Shown here: one piece after another, positions 1-6,519 of the stretch | Position numbering within the stretch: the first letter of the stretch is position 1 | How the letters are laid out: the number at the start of each line of letters is the position of its first letter | Assembly (NCBI GenBank): GCA_937923255.1 | Contig: CALAIL010000070.1 | Location: 1 to 19,694, forward strand | DNA: 19,694 nt | Direction of reading: 5' to 3' | From: an uncultured Propionivibrio sp. | GTDB lineage: Bacteria; Pseudomonadota; Gammaproteobacteria; Burkholderiales; Rhodocyclaceae | The notes under the pieces: generated by a model | What the model saw: the letters and a program-made list of their open reading frames with translations, nothing else | Database searches by the model: none | Told to the model about the DNA's origin: nothing | Program-made: the position numbers and the translations under genes

Positions 1-331
1 TACGGGGCTGTAAAACCTTGCCGCCGCTAAAACAAGCGCAGCGCAAGGAGAACTCCACCGTATCGCAAGCAACCGTTAGCGACACATCAGCGGTGCGGAC
101 TCCGGACATTGCGACGCCCGAACCACGACCCTAGTGGTGCGTGTAATCCCGTCTCTATGCGTCTGTTCTCCCGACCGGTTGTGGTGAAGCAGACGAGGAC
201 GCAAGGACGGCAGCGCTCCCGCCTCAAACGTCCAGCTCAGCAGTATCAAGGACGAAGGGCGAAACAGTTCGGGATCAGGAAAGACGCTAATCGCATGCGC
301 GATGCCGCGCCGCCACATCATGGTCAAAGAC
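1..331. other. Non-coding or decayed sequence before the exbB relic
   Basis: I see no convincing gene here. Open frames exist on both strands, but their translations are arginine/proline-rich and look like chance. The plus-strand frame that later reads the ExbB-like tail is open from about 188. Its upstream roughly 50 residues do not resemble ExbB and contain a chance-looking GSGKT string and the string HIMVKDGRVV. The join to ExbB-like sequence lies near 332-353, so this stretch may be a patchwork of old fragments. Confidence 0.4.
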
Positions 332-436
332 GGCCGTGTCGTACCGACCGGGCTGGATGCCTCTGCCCGCGGCCTGTACGACGACCTGCACGCCTTTTTC
401 ACGATGGGTAGCACGCTTTCGTCGAAAGGAGTCTGA
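332..436 (+). pseudogene. Decayed exbB 3' end (relic)
   Basis: Read in one frame to the stop at 434-436, this gives a tail containing DLHAFFTM and ending SSKGV. It matches the C-terminus of the intact ExbB (gene end 2054), which also has DLHAFFTM and SSKGV. From 383 onward the DNA aligns without gaps to 2001 onward (offset 1618). Upstream of 383 the match weakens and contains a small insertion. Nothing of the membrane-spanning part of ExbB is present, so it cannot encode a proton channel. It is the remnant of a second exbB copy or of a partial duplication. Confidence 0.75.
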
Positions 437-438
437 GC

Positions 439-567
439 ATGGCTTTTGGCAGTTTTAATTCAAGCGGCACCCAGGCACCGATGGCGGAAGTCAATACGAC
501 GTCGCTGATTGATGCGACAACGATATTAATAATAATATTTATCGTTTACGAGCAAGCTGTTTTTTAG
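439..567 (+). pseudogene. Truncated exbD copy (relic, 42 codons)
   Basis: The frame begins MAFGSFNSSG and keeps the conserved Asp25 in the context SLID. Intact ExbD at 2057 starts the same way and has Asp25 in PLVD. The similarity fades inside the transmembrane helix; a one-base insertion near 544 and a stop at 565-567 end the frame at 42 residues, against 141 for the intact protein. Over 383-514 the DNA is about 89% identical (118/132 by eye) to 2001-2132. The periplasmic domain is absent, so it should not work as ExbD. The 3' part of the relic has become very AT-rich and now contains the promoter-like sequence before tonB. Confidence 0.75.
509..543 (+). promoter_or_regulatory. Putative tonB promoter with overlapping Fur-box-like palindrome
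   Basis: A -35-like TTGATG (509-514) and a -10-like TAATAT (533-538) are 18 bp apart. The -10 lies inside an AT-rich palindrome. The 19-mer at 525-543 matches the Escherichia coli Fur consensus at 14 of 19 positions by my alignment, and the wider block 520-546 is near-symmetric (AACGATA ... TATCGTT). The tonB start is about 55 bp downstream. Iron control through Fur is a sequence-based inference; another metal regulator with an AT-rich site is possible. Confidence 0.5.
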
Positions 568-586
568 CATACGAAGAAAGGATTTC

Positions 587-598
587 GATTGATCAATC
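587..598. promoter_or_regulatory. Perfect 12-bp palindrome between SD and tonB start
   Basis: GATTGATCAATC is a perfect palindrome ending one base before the tonB ATG at 599. The only good Shine-Dalgarno-like sequence (AAAGGA, 576-581) is 17 nt from the ATG, which is unusually far. An in-frame stop at 590-592 excludes an earlier start in this frame. A regulator site, or RNA folding that shortens the spacing, are both possible. The core TTGATCAA recurs at 9936-9943. Confidence 0.35.
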
Positions 599-1348
599 AT
601 GGCCGCACGTAGCTCATTTTCCTCCTCTGCGCCCAGCCCGGCACAGCGCGGCAGTCTATTTATGATTGTGCTCGGCCTGCATGCCCTGTTGCTGTCGCTG
701 ATGATGGCGCACAAAACCGTTCTTCCGCCAAAAATCGTCGAGTCACCGCTGGTCGTCGACCTGATCGAAGCGACGCCGCTGCCGGTTTCACCAGCTGCAG
801 CCCCTGCCGCTGAGCCACCAACACCGCCACCGCCACAACCCAAACCGAAGCCGACGCCCAAACCGAAGCCGACGCCCAAACCGAAGCCGACGCCCGCACC
901 CAAACCGCAGCCACCTCAGCTTGAAGCAACAGCATCTTCGGAGCCGGCGAGCGACAACGCGCCGGCGGCGCCGGCGGAAGAAGCCGCACCGCCCGATCCG
1001 GCCCCTGCCGCAACAGGCGGTTCGGGCGGCGTCGAGGGCGGACAAGGCGCAGCCGGTTCCGGCCTCGTACAGGCGCGTTTTGACGCCGATTACCTGCTCA
1101 ACCCGGCGCCGCCCTATCCGCCGATGTCCCGCCGCATGGGTGAGGAAGGCCGGGTCATCCTGCGCGTGCGCGTTTCGGCCGCAGGAAAAGCCGAGCAGGT
1201 CGACATCCGCACATCTTCAGGCAGCGCCCGGCTCGACGAATCGGCGCGGAAAACAGTGCGCGCCTGGCGATTCGTTCCCGCCAAGCGCGGCGGTATCCCG
1301 GTAGATAGCTGGGTTCTGGTTCCTATTCATTTCCGACTGGAGCAATAA
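599..1348 (+). CDS. tonB: TonB energy-transducing protein
   Basis: This 249-residue protein has the TonB layout. A short cytoplasmic tail is followed by one N-terminal membrane anchor (about 20-37, including His29, the kind of anchor histidine needed in E. coli TonB). Next comes a long Pro/Lys-rich periplasmic spacer (about 60-135), then a C-terminal TonB domain (about 160-249) with PPYPPMSRRMGEEG, where YP is the usual receptor-contact motif. TonB carries proton-motive energy from ExbB/ExbD to outer-membrane receptors. The spacer contains three perfect 18-bp tandem copies (839-892) encoding a Pro-Lys-Pro-Lys-Pro-Thr repeat, which could vary in number between strains. exbB starts 1 bp after the stop, so the genes form an operon. 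The receptor nearby is the obvious client. Confidence 0.93.
   Translation: MAARSSFSSSAPSPAQRGSLFMIVLGLHALLLSLMMAHKTVLPPKIVESPLVVDLIEATPLPVSPAAAPAAEPPTPPPPQPKPKPTPKPKPTPKPKPTPAPKPQPPQLEATASSEPASDNAPAAPAEEAAPPDPAPAATGGSGGVEGGQGAAGSGLVQARFDADYLLNPAPPYPPMSRRMGEEGRVILRVRVSAAGKAEQVDIRTSSGSARLDESARKTVRAWRFVPAKRGGIPVDSWVLVPIHFRLEQ
839..892 (+). repeat. Three 18-bp tandem repeats inside tonB
   Basis: Three identical 18-bp units at 839-856, 857-874 and 875-892 encode the Lys-Pro spacer of TonB. A partial diverged copy follows to about 913. As 18 is a multiple of three, unit gain or loss changes only the spacer length. Confidence 0.9.
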
Positions 1349-1349
1349 C

Positions 1350-2054
1350 ATGCAAGCAGACAGCACTCAAAACGTTTTTGGATTCGCCCATCTATGGGCC
1401 AGCGGCGATACGGTTTCACACGGCGTGGCCATTCTTCTGGTGCTGATGTCGATCGTCAGCTGGTATCTGATTCTGGTCAAACTGATCGAAGGCTGGAAGC
1501 TACGCCGCGCCGGGCGTCTCGTTCCCGACTTCTGGGCAGCACGCACACTCGACGAAGGTTTGCAGCGGCTGCGCCGCGCCGGAGCGAACAACCCCTTCGC
1601 CCAGCTGGTGACACAGGCTGTATCCTGCAATTCCGACTGCGCCACGGCCGACGAGCAATTGAGTGCGCATTTCGATTCCTCCGGACAGATGGAGCGCAGC
1701 TTGCGTCAACAGCTTTCCGCCACGCAGTCCGAAATGGAAAGCGGGCTGACTTTTCTGGCAACGACCGGCGCGACATCGCCTTTTGTCGGCCTGTTCGGCA
1801 CGGTCTGGGGCATTTACCACGCGCTCGTCGCCATCGGCATTTCCGGACAGGCTGCTCTGGAAAAAGTTGCCGGCCCGGTCGGCGAGGCCTTGATCATGAC
1901 CGCCGCCGGACTGGCCGTCGCCCTGCCTGCCGTATTCGCCTACAACGCGCTGAACCGCGCCAACCGCGTTGTGCTGATCAGCCTGGATGCCTTCGCCCAT
2001 GACCTGCACGCCTTTTTCACGATGAGGCAAACATTTTCGTCGAAAGGAGTCTGA
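1350..2054 (+). CDS. exbB: ExbB proton-channel subunit (MotA/TolQ/ExbB family)
   Basis: The 234-residue inner-membrane protein has three membrane segments. The first is at about 22-45; the second and third are in the family core, with ATTGATSPFVGLFGTVWG and then EALIMTAAGLAVALPAV. These are the conserved stretches that form the proton path with ExbD. ExbB pentamers with ExbD energise TonB. The gene is 1 bp after tonB and 2 bp before exbD, so co-translation is likely. Its 3' end is duplicated as a relic at 353-436. TolQ is the main alternative, but the tonB and exbD neighbours and the receptor downstream favour ExbB. Confidence 0.92.
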   Translation: MQADSTQNVFGFAHLWASGDTVSHGVAILLVLMSIVSWYLILVKLIEGWKLRRAGRLVPDFWAARTLDEGLQRLRRAGANNPFAQLVTQAVSCNSDCATADEQLSAHFDSSGQMERSLRQQLSATQSEMESGLTFLATTGATSPFVGLFGTVWGIYHALVAIGISGQAALEKVAGPVGEALIMTAAGLAVALPAVFAYNALNRANRVVLISLDAFAHDLHAFFTMRQTFSSKGV

Positions 2055-2056
2055 GC

Positions 2057-2482
2057 ATGGCTTTTGGTAGTTTTAATTCAAGCGGCGCCCAGGCGCCGAT
2101 GGCGGAAATTAATACGACGCCGCTGGTTGATGTGATGCTGGTATTGCTGATCATCTTCATCATTACGGCGCCGCTGATGACGCATTCGGTGCAGATTGAG
2201 CTGCCGCGCGCGTCGAGTTCACCGACGCCGGAAAAACCGATGACGCTGTCGGTTTCCATCAACGCCCAGGGCAACATCTACATCGGCTCCGAGCAGGTGG
2301 CCAACGATCAGTTGATGGCGCGCTTTCAGGCCGCTGTCGCCCAAGACCCGAAAGTGGAAATGCATCTACAGGCTGACCGGGACGTGCGCTATGAAATCGT
2401 TGCCGAAACGATGAGCGCTGCCCGCCGTGCAGGCCTCACCAAAATCGGCTTTCTTACGCAGCCATCAGAGGCACATGAGTAA
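2057..2482 (+). CDS. exbD: ExbD energy-transducing subunit (ExbD/TolR family)
   Basis: The protein has 141 residues: a short cytoplasmic N-terminus, one membrane helix (about 23-43) carrying Asp25 in NTTPLVDVML, and a periplasmic domain to the end. Asp25 aligns with the essential proton-carrying aspartate of E. coli ExbD. The sequence AAAGGAG (2044-2050) ahead of the ATG, inside the end of exbB, is a good ribosome binding site. It completes the tonB-exbB-exbD unit. The first 130 bp, with the preceding exbB tail, are duplicated in the relic at 383-567. Confidence 0.92.
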   Translation: MAFGSFNSSGAQAPMAEINTTPLVDVMLVLLIIFIITAPLMTHSVQIELPRASSSPTPEKPMTLSVSINAQGNIYIGSEQVANDQLMARFQAAVAQDPKVEMHLQADRDVRYEIVAETMSAARRAGLTKIGFLTQPSEAHE

Positions 2483-2721
2483 ATTTTTATTCGTCGCTCC
2501 CGATGCTTCAAAGGGTATCGGGCCGATCCGGGCGCCGTATTTGGGCGTACATGAAATGTGCGTTTTGTGCCGATGCACGGGCGGCAATCCAGACGGGGCG
2601 GTTTCCGCCCGACAGCACGGCGTTGCGGCGAAACGGCATTTCGGCATTGCGTCATCCGCCCATCTTTCAATCAAAAGCCGAAAACACGCGGAACAGCAGA
2701 TTAAAGGTTGGGAGAAACAGG
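2483..2721. other. Intergenic region between exbD and the receptor unit
   Basis: This stretch has no gene I can support. It contains short hairpins that could form in RNA: CCCGATGC pairing with GGGTATCGGG around 2499-2522 (one G-U pair), a GC-rich GGGCGG-TTT-CCGCCC stem at 2596-2610, and CGAAA/TTTCG near 2629-2643. None is followed by a T tract, so no clear terminator is seen. I found no B12 box or other riboswitch signature. Confidence 0.4.
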
Positions 2722-2865
2722 ATGAAAATCAGGATAAAGCGCGCGTCCGCACTGCCGGCAACGGCAGCGACGCCTTGTGGTTTTCTTGCCGGCCTGCTGC
2801 ATCAGGGCGCCGGCATTCGGTCAGCAGTCCATATCTATTCGATCAAAGGAGGAGTTGAATCATGA
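2722..2865 (+). CDS. Possible small ORF coupled to the TonB receptor
   Basis: A 47-codon frame starts MKIRIKRAS and ends with a TGA that overlaps the receptor's ATG (ATGA, 2862-2865). A GGGAG stretch lies at a good distance before its ATG. The product would have a basic N-terminus and a mildly hydrophobic middle with one Cys, like a short leader or small secreted peptide. I do not recognise it. The stop/start overlap suggests translational coupling, but the receptor also has its own near-perfect ribosome binding site (AAAGGAGG, 2845-2852), so this ORF may be chance. Confidence 0.3.
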   Translation: MKIRIKRASALPATAATPCGFLAGLLHQGAGIRSAVHIYSIKGGVES

Positions 2866-5156
2866 AAGTTGTTTTTCGCCGCACGGGACTGGCCGCATGC
2901 CTTGCCGCCCTGCCGGCCGCGGCATTTGCCGCCGATACGGAACCCGAGCATGAGCTGCGAGAAATGGTGGTCAAGGGCAATGCGCCCGTTGCCGCCGCCG
3001 TTTCTTCAACCGTGGAAAGCGTCACTGCCCAGCAGATCCAGGAAAACATCAACGCCGTCACTTCAGGGCATGTGCTCAAATACCAGCCCAGCCTACAGCT
3101 ACGCGAGCGTTACATCGGCGACCGCAACGCCAGCATCGGCAGCCGCATGAGCAGTGTCAATAATGGCGCGCATTCCATGGTGTATAGCGACGGTATTCTA
3201 TTGTCCAATTACGTGGGCAATAGCATCGGTTATTCACCGCGCTGGGGCATGGTTGCGCCGGAAGAAATCGAGCGGGTCGATTTCATCTATGGCCCATTTT
3301 CGGCACTTTACCCAGGCAACTCGATGGGAGTGACAGCAAACTTTACGACCCGCATGCCGGAGAAATTCGAAGCGCACGGGGCGATCCAGTACTTCCAGGA
3401 AGAAGTACGCAGTGAATACCGTACAAACAAGAGTTTCCCCAGTTACAACGCCAATGTCTCACTCGGCAACCGCGCCGGCGACTGGTCTTTCTGGGTCGGC
3501 TATAACCGTCTGGACAGCGATACGGCGCCTTCCATGTATGGAACGGCGACGCCAAAACCCGGCCCCGGTGGCGTCGAGGTATCAGGCGCCATGTTTGACA
3601 AGGATGTGCTCAATAATCCCCGTGTGATCACAAGCTCGGTGAGCGCCGAGCGCACCATTCAGGATCAGGGAAAACTCAAACTGGCCTATGATTTTTCTCC
3701 CAACTGGCAGGCCGCTTATACCCTAGGCTTGTGGCAGAACTCCGGGAAATCTTCTTCCGAAAGCTATCTGCGTAATGCGGCGGGTCAAACTATTTATAAC
3801 ACGACGCCCAGCGGGCCGTACCAGTATGTACGGATCAACGGACAACGCTATACCGTCAGCGGCATTACGCCCCGCAGCAGCGATGATTTCCACTGGATGC
3901 AGGCGCTGTCACTCAAGTCCAAGCGCAAGGAAAACTGGGACGCCGAACTCAATTTCAGCGTCTATCGTTATGCCAAGGACGAATCGCGTAATGCCGGCAA
4001 TACGGGGCTGGATTCCGGCCAGAACGGCGGCCGGGGGACTTTGACCGACCGCAGCGGCACCGGCTGGGAGAACCTCGATCTGCGCGGCGAATGGCGGCCT
4101 GATGGCGCAAAGGGCGCGCACAAGCTGCATTTCGGCTATCACTTCGACCGCTATACGTTCAAGTCGGACACCGGCAACGTCGATGACTGGCGTTCAGGCG
4201 GCATCCGGGAACTGACGTCGGCTTCGCGCGGCAAGACGAACACCCATGCGCTTTATCTCCAGGATACGTGGCGTTTTGCGCCAGCCTGGTCGCTGACACT
4301 GGGCGGCCGCTGGGAACGCTGGCAGGCCTACGACGGCAGCAACGCTAATCGCGCCAGTACGCCGAGCCAAGTCTCTTACAGCGATCGTAAGAAGAGCGCT
4401 TTCTCGCCCAAGCTATCCCTCGGTTTCCAGGCCGCGCCGGACTGGCACCTGCGCGCCTCGTTGGGCAAGGCGACGCGCTTCCCGACGGTGACCGAACTCT
4501 TTCAGACGATCACCACCGGCCCCAACCGTCTAGAGAATGACCCGAACCTGCAACCCGAGCGTGTGCGTTCCGGTGAACTGGCAATCGAGAAATCGCTGGA
4601 CAACGGTCAGGCGCGCCTGTCGCTCTTCCAGGAATACCGTTACGATGCGCTCATTTCGCAGACCGATACGACGGTGACGCCCAATATCACCAGCATTCAG
4701 AACGTCGACAAGGTGCGCAGCCGTGGCGTGGAACTATCCTGGGGGTTGAACGATGTCGGGATACGCGGCCTCGATCTGAACGGCAGCGTTACCTATGCCC
4801 AGTCGATCATCCAGAAAAATCGCCGTAATCCGGATACCGTCGGTAAATGGTTAGTACGTATGCCGCGCTGGCGGGCGGCGCTGGTGTCGACCTACCGTTT
4901 CAACGACCGGTTATCGCTCAGTCTGGCTGCCCGTTATAGCGGCCGTCAATATAGCCGAATGGATAATCTGGATGTGAATCCAGACATTTATGGCGGTGTC
5001 AACCGCTATCTCATCGCCGACGCCAAACTCGTGTACCGCTTCCATCCGCAACTGCGGTTTTCCCTGGGCGTCAATAACCTGAACGACGAGAAAGCCTACG
5101 TTTACCACCCCTATCCGCGGCGTACGTACTTCGCCGGGCTGGCGTTCGATTATTGA
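2862..5156 (+). CDS. TonB-dependent outer-membrane receptor
   Basis: The 764-residue protein has a signal peptide (about 1-23, AFA then AD), a TonB-box-like stretch near 31-37 (ELREMVV), and a plug domain to about 170 with GILLSN and the usual ERVDFIYGPFSALYPGNSMG segment. A 22-strand type beta-barrel follows, with alternating aromatic residues, and the chain ends in FDY, an aromatic outer-membrane signal. Such receptors bind a scarce metal complex or cofactor and pull it through with TonB energy. The ligand cannot be read from sequence; the neighbouring ABC-3 metal transporter and DUF4198 protein suggest a transition metal or metallophore. The start has a strong ribosome binding site, AAAGGAGG, 9 nt upstream. 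The gene has no frameshift and looks intact. Confidence 0.92.
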   Translation: MKVVFRRTGLAACLAALPAAAFAADTEPEHELREMVVKGNAPVAAAVSSTVESVTAQQIQENINAVTSGHVLKYQPSLQLRERYIGDRNASIGSRMSSVNNGAHSMVYSDGILLSNYVGNSIGYSPRWGMVAPEEIERVDFIYGPFSALYPGNSMGVTANFTTRMPEKFEAHGAIQYFQEEVRSEYRTNKSFPSYNANVSLGNRAGDWSFWVGYNRLDSDTAPSMYGTATPKPGPGGVEVSGAMFDKDVLNNPRVITSSVSAERTIQDQGKLKLAYDFSPNWQAAYTLGLWQNSGKSSSESYLRNAAGQTIYNTTPSGPYQYVRINGQRYTVSGITPRSSDDFHWMQALSLKSKRKENWDAELNFSVYRYAKDESRNAGNTGLDSGQNGGRGTLTDRSGTGWENLDLRGEWRPDGAKGAHKLHFGYHFDRYTFKSDTGNVDDWRSGGIRELTSASRGKTNTHALYLQDTWRFAPAWSLTLGGRWERWQAYDGSNANRASTPSQVSYSDRKKSAFSPKLSLGFQAAPDWHLRASLGKATRFPTVTELFQTITTGPNRLENDPNLQPERVRSGELAIEKSLDNGQARLSLFQEYRYDALISQTDTTVTPNITSIQNVDKVRSRGVELSWGLNDVGIRGLDLNGSVTYAQSIIQKNRRNPDTVGKWLVRMPRWRAALVSTYRFNDRLSLSLAARYSGRQYSRMDNLDVNPDIYGGVNRYLIADAKLVYRFHPQLRFSLGVNNLNDEKAYVYHPYPRRTYFAGLAFDY

Positions 5157-5350
5157 TCGGCATTCCGGATGAACGTCTTACACGCCACAGCCCCCGGATT
5201 CCGGACGAGAGCCGGCACGTCCGGCCTCCGTCCGGCGTCAAGATGCCCCGAGGTTACCCCAATTCCAGGGCGTCTTGATTGGCGGATTGAGGCCATCCGC
5301 AAGCATCATCTTTTTAACCCGCAACAGTAACTTTCATCGGAGATGACACC
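5157..5350. other. Intergenic region with two strong hairpins
   Basis: Two inverted repeats lie between the receptor and the DUF4198 gene. The first is CCGGACG (5201-5207) with CGTCCGG (5218-5224). The second is TCAAGATGCCC (5238-5248) with GGGCGTCTTGA (5268-5278), an 11-bp stem with one G-U pair in RNA and a 19-nt loop. Neither is followed by a run of T, so they do not look like simple terminators. They may control or separate expression of the next gene. The sequence ATCGGAG about 9 nt before 5351 is its ribosome binding site. Confidence 0.5.
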
Positions 5351-6088
5351 ATGAAAAAACATTCCTTCAATACGATCGCGCTGACGCTGGCCGGTTTTCT
5401 GCTGATCCCGCTGGGCGCGCAGGCGCACGGTTCCTGGCTGGCCAAAATTCACGGGGAACACACCGTGATGTACGGCCATCATGAATCCATGACCGATCCG
5501 TACGATCCGGCCAAAATCGTCGATGCGCGCGCATTCAAAAACGGCCAGAAAGCCGCCGTCAAGATCGTCCCGCATGAACAGCGCTACGCAACGCTGGAAA
5601 CGGACAATCCCGGACTTCTGGGCTGCGTCATGGACAACGGTTTATGGGTTCAAACCAAGGACGGCAAATGGCACAACAAACCCAAGGATGCCTTCAATGC
5701 CTCGGAAGTGACACTTGCCCAGCATTCCTACAAATATGCGGTGAGCTACCTCAATGATCGGGAGCCAGTGAATGCGCTGGGCTACGATCTGGAAATCGTT
5801 CCCGCCGTCAACCCCGCCAAGCTGAAAAAAGGTGACAAACTGTCCGTACAGGTTCTGTTCAAAGGCAAACCGTTGCCCGAAGCCAAGCTGAGCAGCAACT
5901 TTTTCGGTGACGGGGAAAAATTGACGACCAATGCCGAAGGCCGTGCAGAAGTCAGTATCGCGCGCGACGGCTTCAATACACTGTCCGTCGGGCACGCCAC
6001 CGAACAAAGTGGAGACAAAGCCAAAGCCGACAAGGTCAGCATGTCGTCCAGCCTGTCCTTCCGTACGCATAAAGAACAGAAAAAGTAA
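5351..6088 (+). CDS. DUF4198-family periplasmic protein, probable metal-uptake accessory
   Basis: The 245-residue protein has a clear signal peptide (1-25, ending in AQA). The mature protein would begin with His26 in HGSWLAKIHG. Members of the DUF4198 family often start with a histidine after cleavage and are found with nickel, cobalt or other metal transporters; some are called NikM/NikK-like. Further His residues follow closely (HGEH, YGHHES). The C-terminal part (about 150-240) looks like an Ig-like or carboxypeptidase-regulatory-like beta domain with LPEAKLSSNFFGDGEK and TTNAEGRAEVSI, typical of the family. It likely binds or hands over metal in the periplasm between the receptor and the ABC transporter. 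The metal is not identified. The tail is lysine-rich. Confidence 0.8.
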   Translation: MKKHSFNTIALTLAGFLLIPLGAQAHGSWLAKIHGEHTVMYGHHESMTDPYDPAKIVDARAFKNGQKAAVKIVPHEQRYATLETDNPGLLGCVMDNGLWVQTKDGKWHNKPKDAFNASEVTLAQHSYKYAVSYLNDREPVNALGYDLEIVPAVNPAKLKKGDKLSVQVLFKGKPLPEAKLSSNFFGDGEKLTTNAEGRAEVSIARDGFNTLSVGHATEQSGDKAKADKVSMSSSLSFRTHKEQKK

Positions 6089-6094
6089 AAAATC

Positions 6095-6125
6095 CGCCGG
6101 GAGCTGCAGGCCGCCGCTCCCGGCG
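6095..6125. terminator. Strong hairpin after DUF4198 gene (T tract only on minus strand)
   Basis: CGCCGGGAGC (6095-6104) pairs perfectly with GCTCCCGGCG (6116-6125), a 10-bp GC-rich stem. On the plus strand it is preceded by an A run and not directly followed by T. On the minus strand it is followed by TTTTTT, so formally it is a minus-strand terminator shape, although no minus-strand gene ends here. A T-rich run (6157-6167) appears 30 bp further along the plus strand. It may partly terminate or protect the upstream mRNA. Confidence 0.45.
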
Positions 6126-6189
6126 AATAACAACAATCTTATAATGCCTGCGGGTGTTTTTTGTTTTATCTTTCCGTGAGACCGAAATT

Positions 6190-6519
6190 ATGAACAGACT
6201 TTTTCCGGCGGCCATTGTGCGTCCACTGGCTTTTCTTTCCGCCCTCTTGTCCGTGACGCTGGCGCACGCCCATTCTCCGCGCCTGGCCTGTTATCCGGAC
6301 GGCAACGAGTACATCGAATGTGAAGGCGGCTTCTCCGACGGCAGCAGCGCCAAAGGCGTAGAAATCAAGGTCATGTCCTACGAGGACAAGGTGCTCTGGC
6401 ACGGTGCGCTGGACGCCAAATCCAGCGTGCGCTTCAAACGCCCCAAACAGGATTTCTACGTGCGTTTTGAGGGCGGCGAAGGGCATTCGCTGGAAGTCGA
6501 CCACAATGACATCCGCTGA
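6190..6519 (+). CDS. Small secreted protein with predicted N-terminal His
   Basis: The 109-residue product has a signal peptide (about 1-27, ending AHA). The mature chain would begin His28 in HSPRLACYPDG. The mature part is about 82 residues, has two Cys (ACYPD and IECEGG) that could form a disulfide, and ends with GHSLEVDHNDIR, rich in possible metal ligands. I do not recognise a named family. I chose the ATG at 6190; an in-frame GTG at 6154 would spoil the signal peptide. It overlaps the next gene by 14 nt, so the two are co-translated. Its place between the DUF4198 gene and the transporter suggests a periplasmic metal-binding helper. Confidence 0.75.
   Translation: MNRLFPAAIVRPLAFLSALLSVTLAHAHSPRLACYPDGNEYIECEGGFSDGSSAKGVEIKVMSYEDKVLWHGALDAKSSVRFKRPKQDFYVRFEGGEGHSLEVDHNDIR

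Noticed and set aside
76..414. Open frames on both strands over 76-414
   Set aside because: Arginine/proline-rich or antisense translations with no family features; the only recognisable part is the ExbB-like tail in another frame.
2427..2721. Longer frames covering the exbD end and the gap before the receptor
   Set aside because: They overlap exbD or have no ribosome binding site and no recognisable sequence; only the last 47 codons (from 2722) have a plausible start.
2483..2861. Cobalamin or other riboswitch before the TonB receptor
   Set aside because: No B12 box (GCCACTG) or other known riboswitch core found, only short local hairpins.
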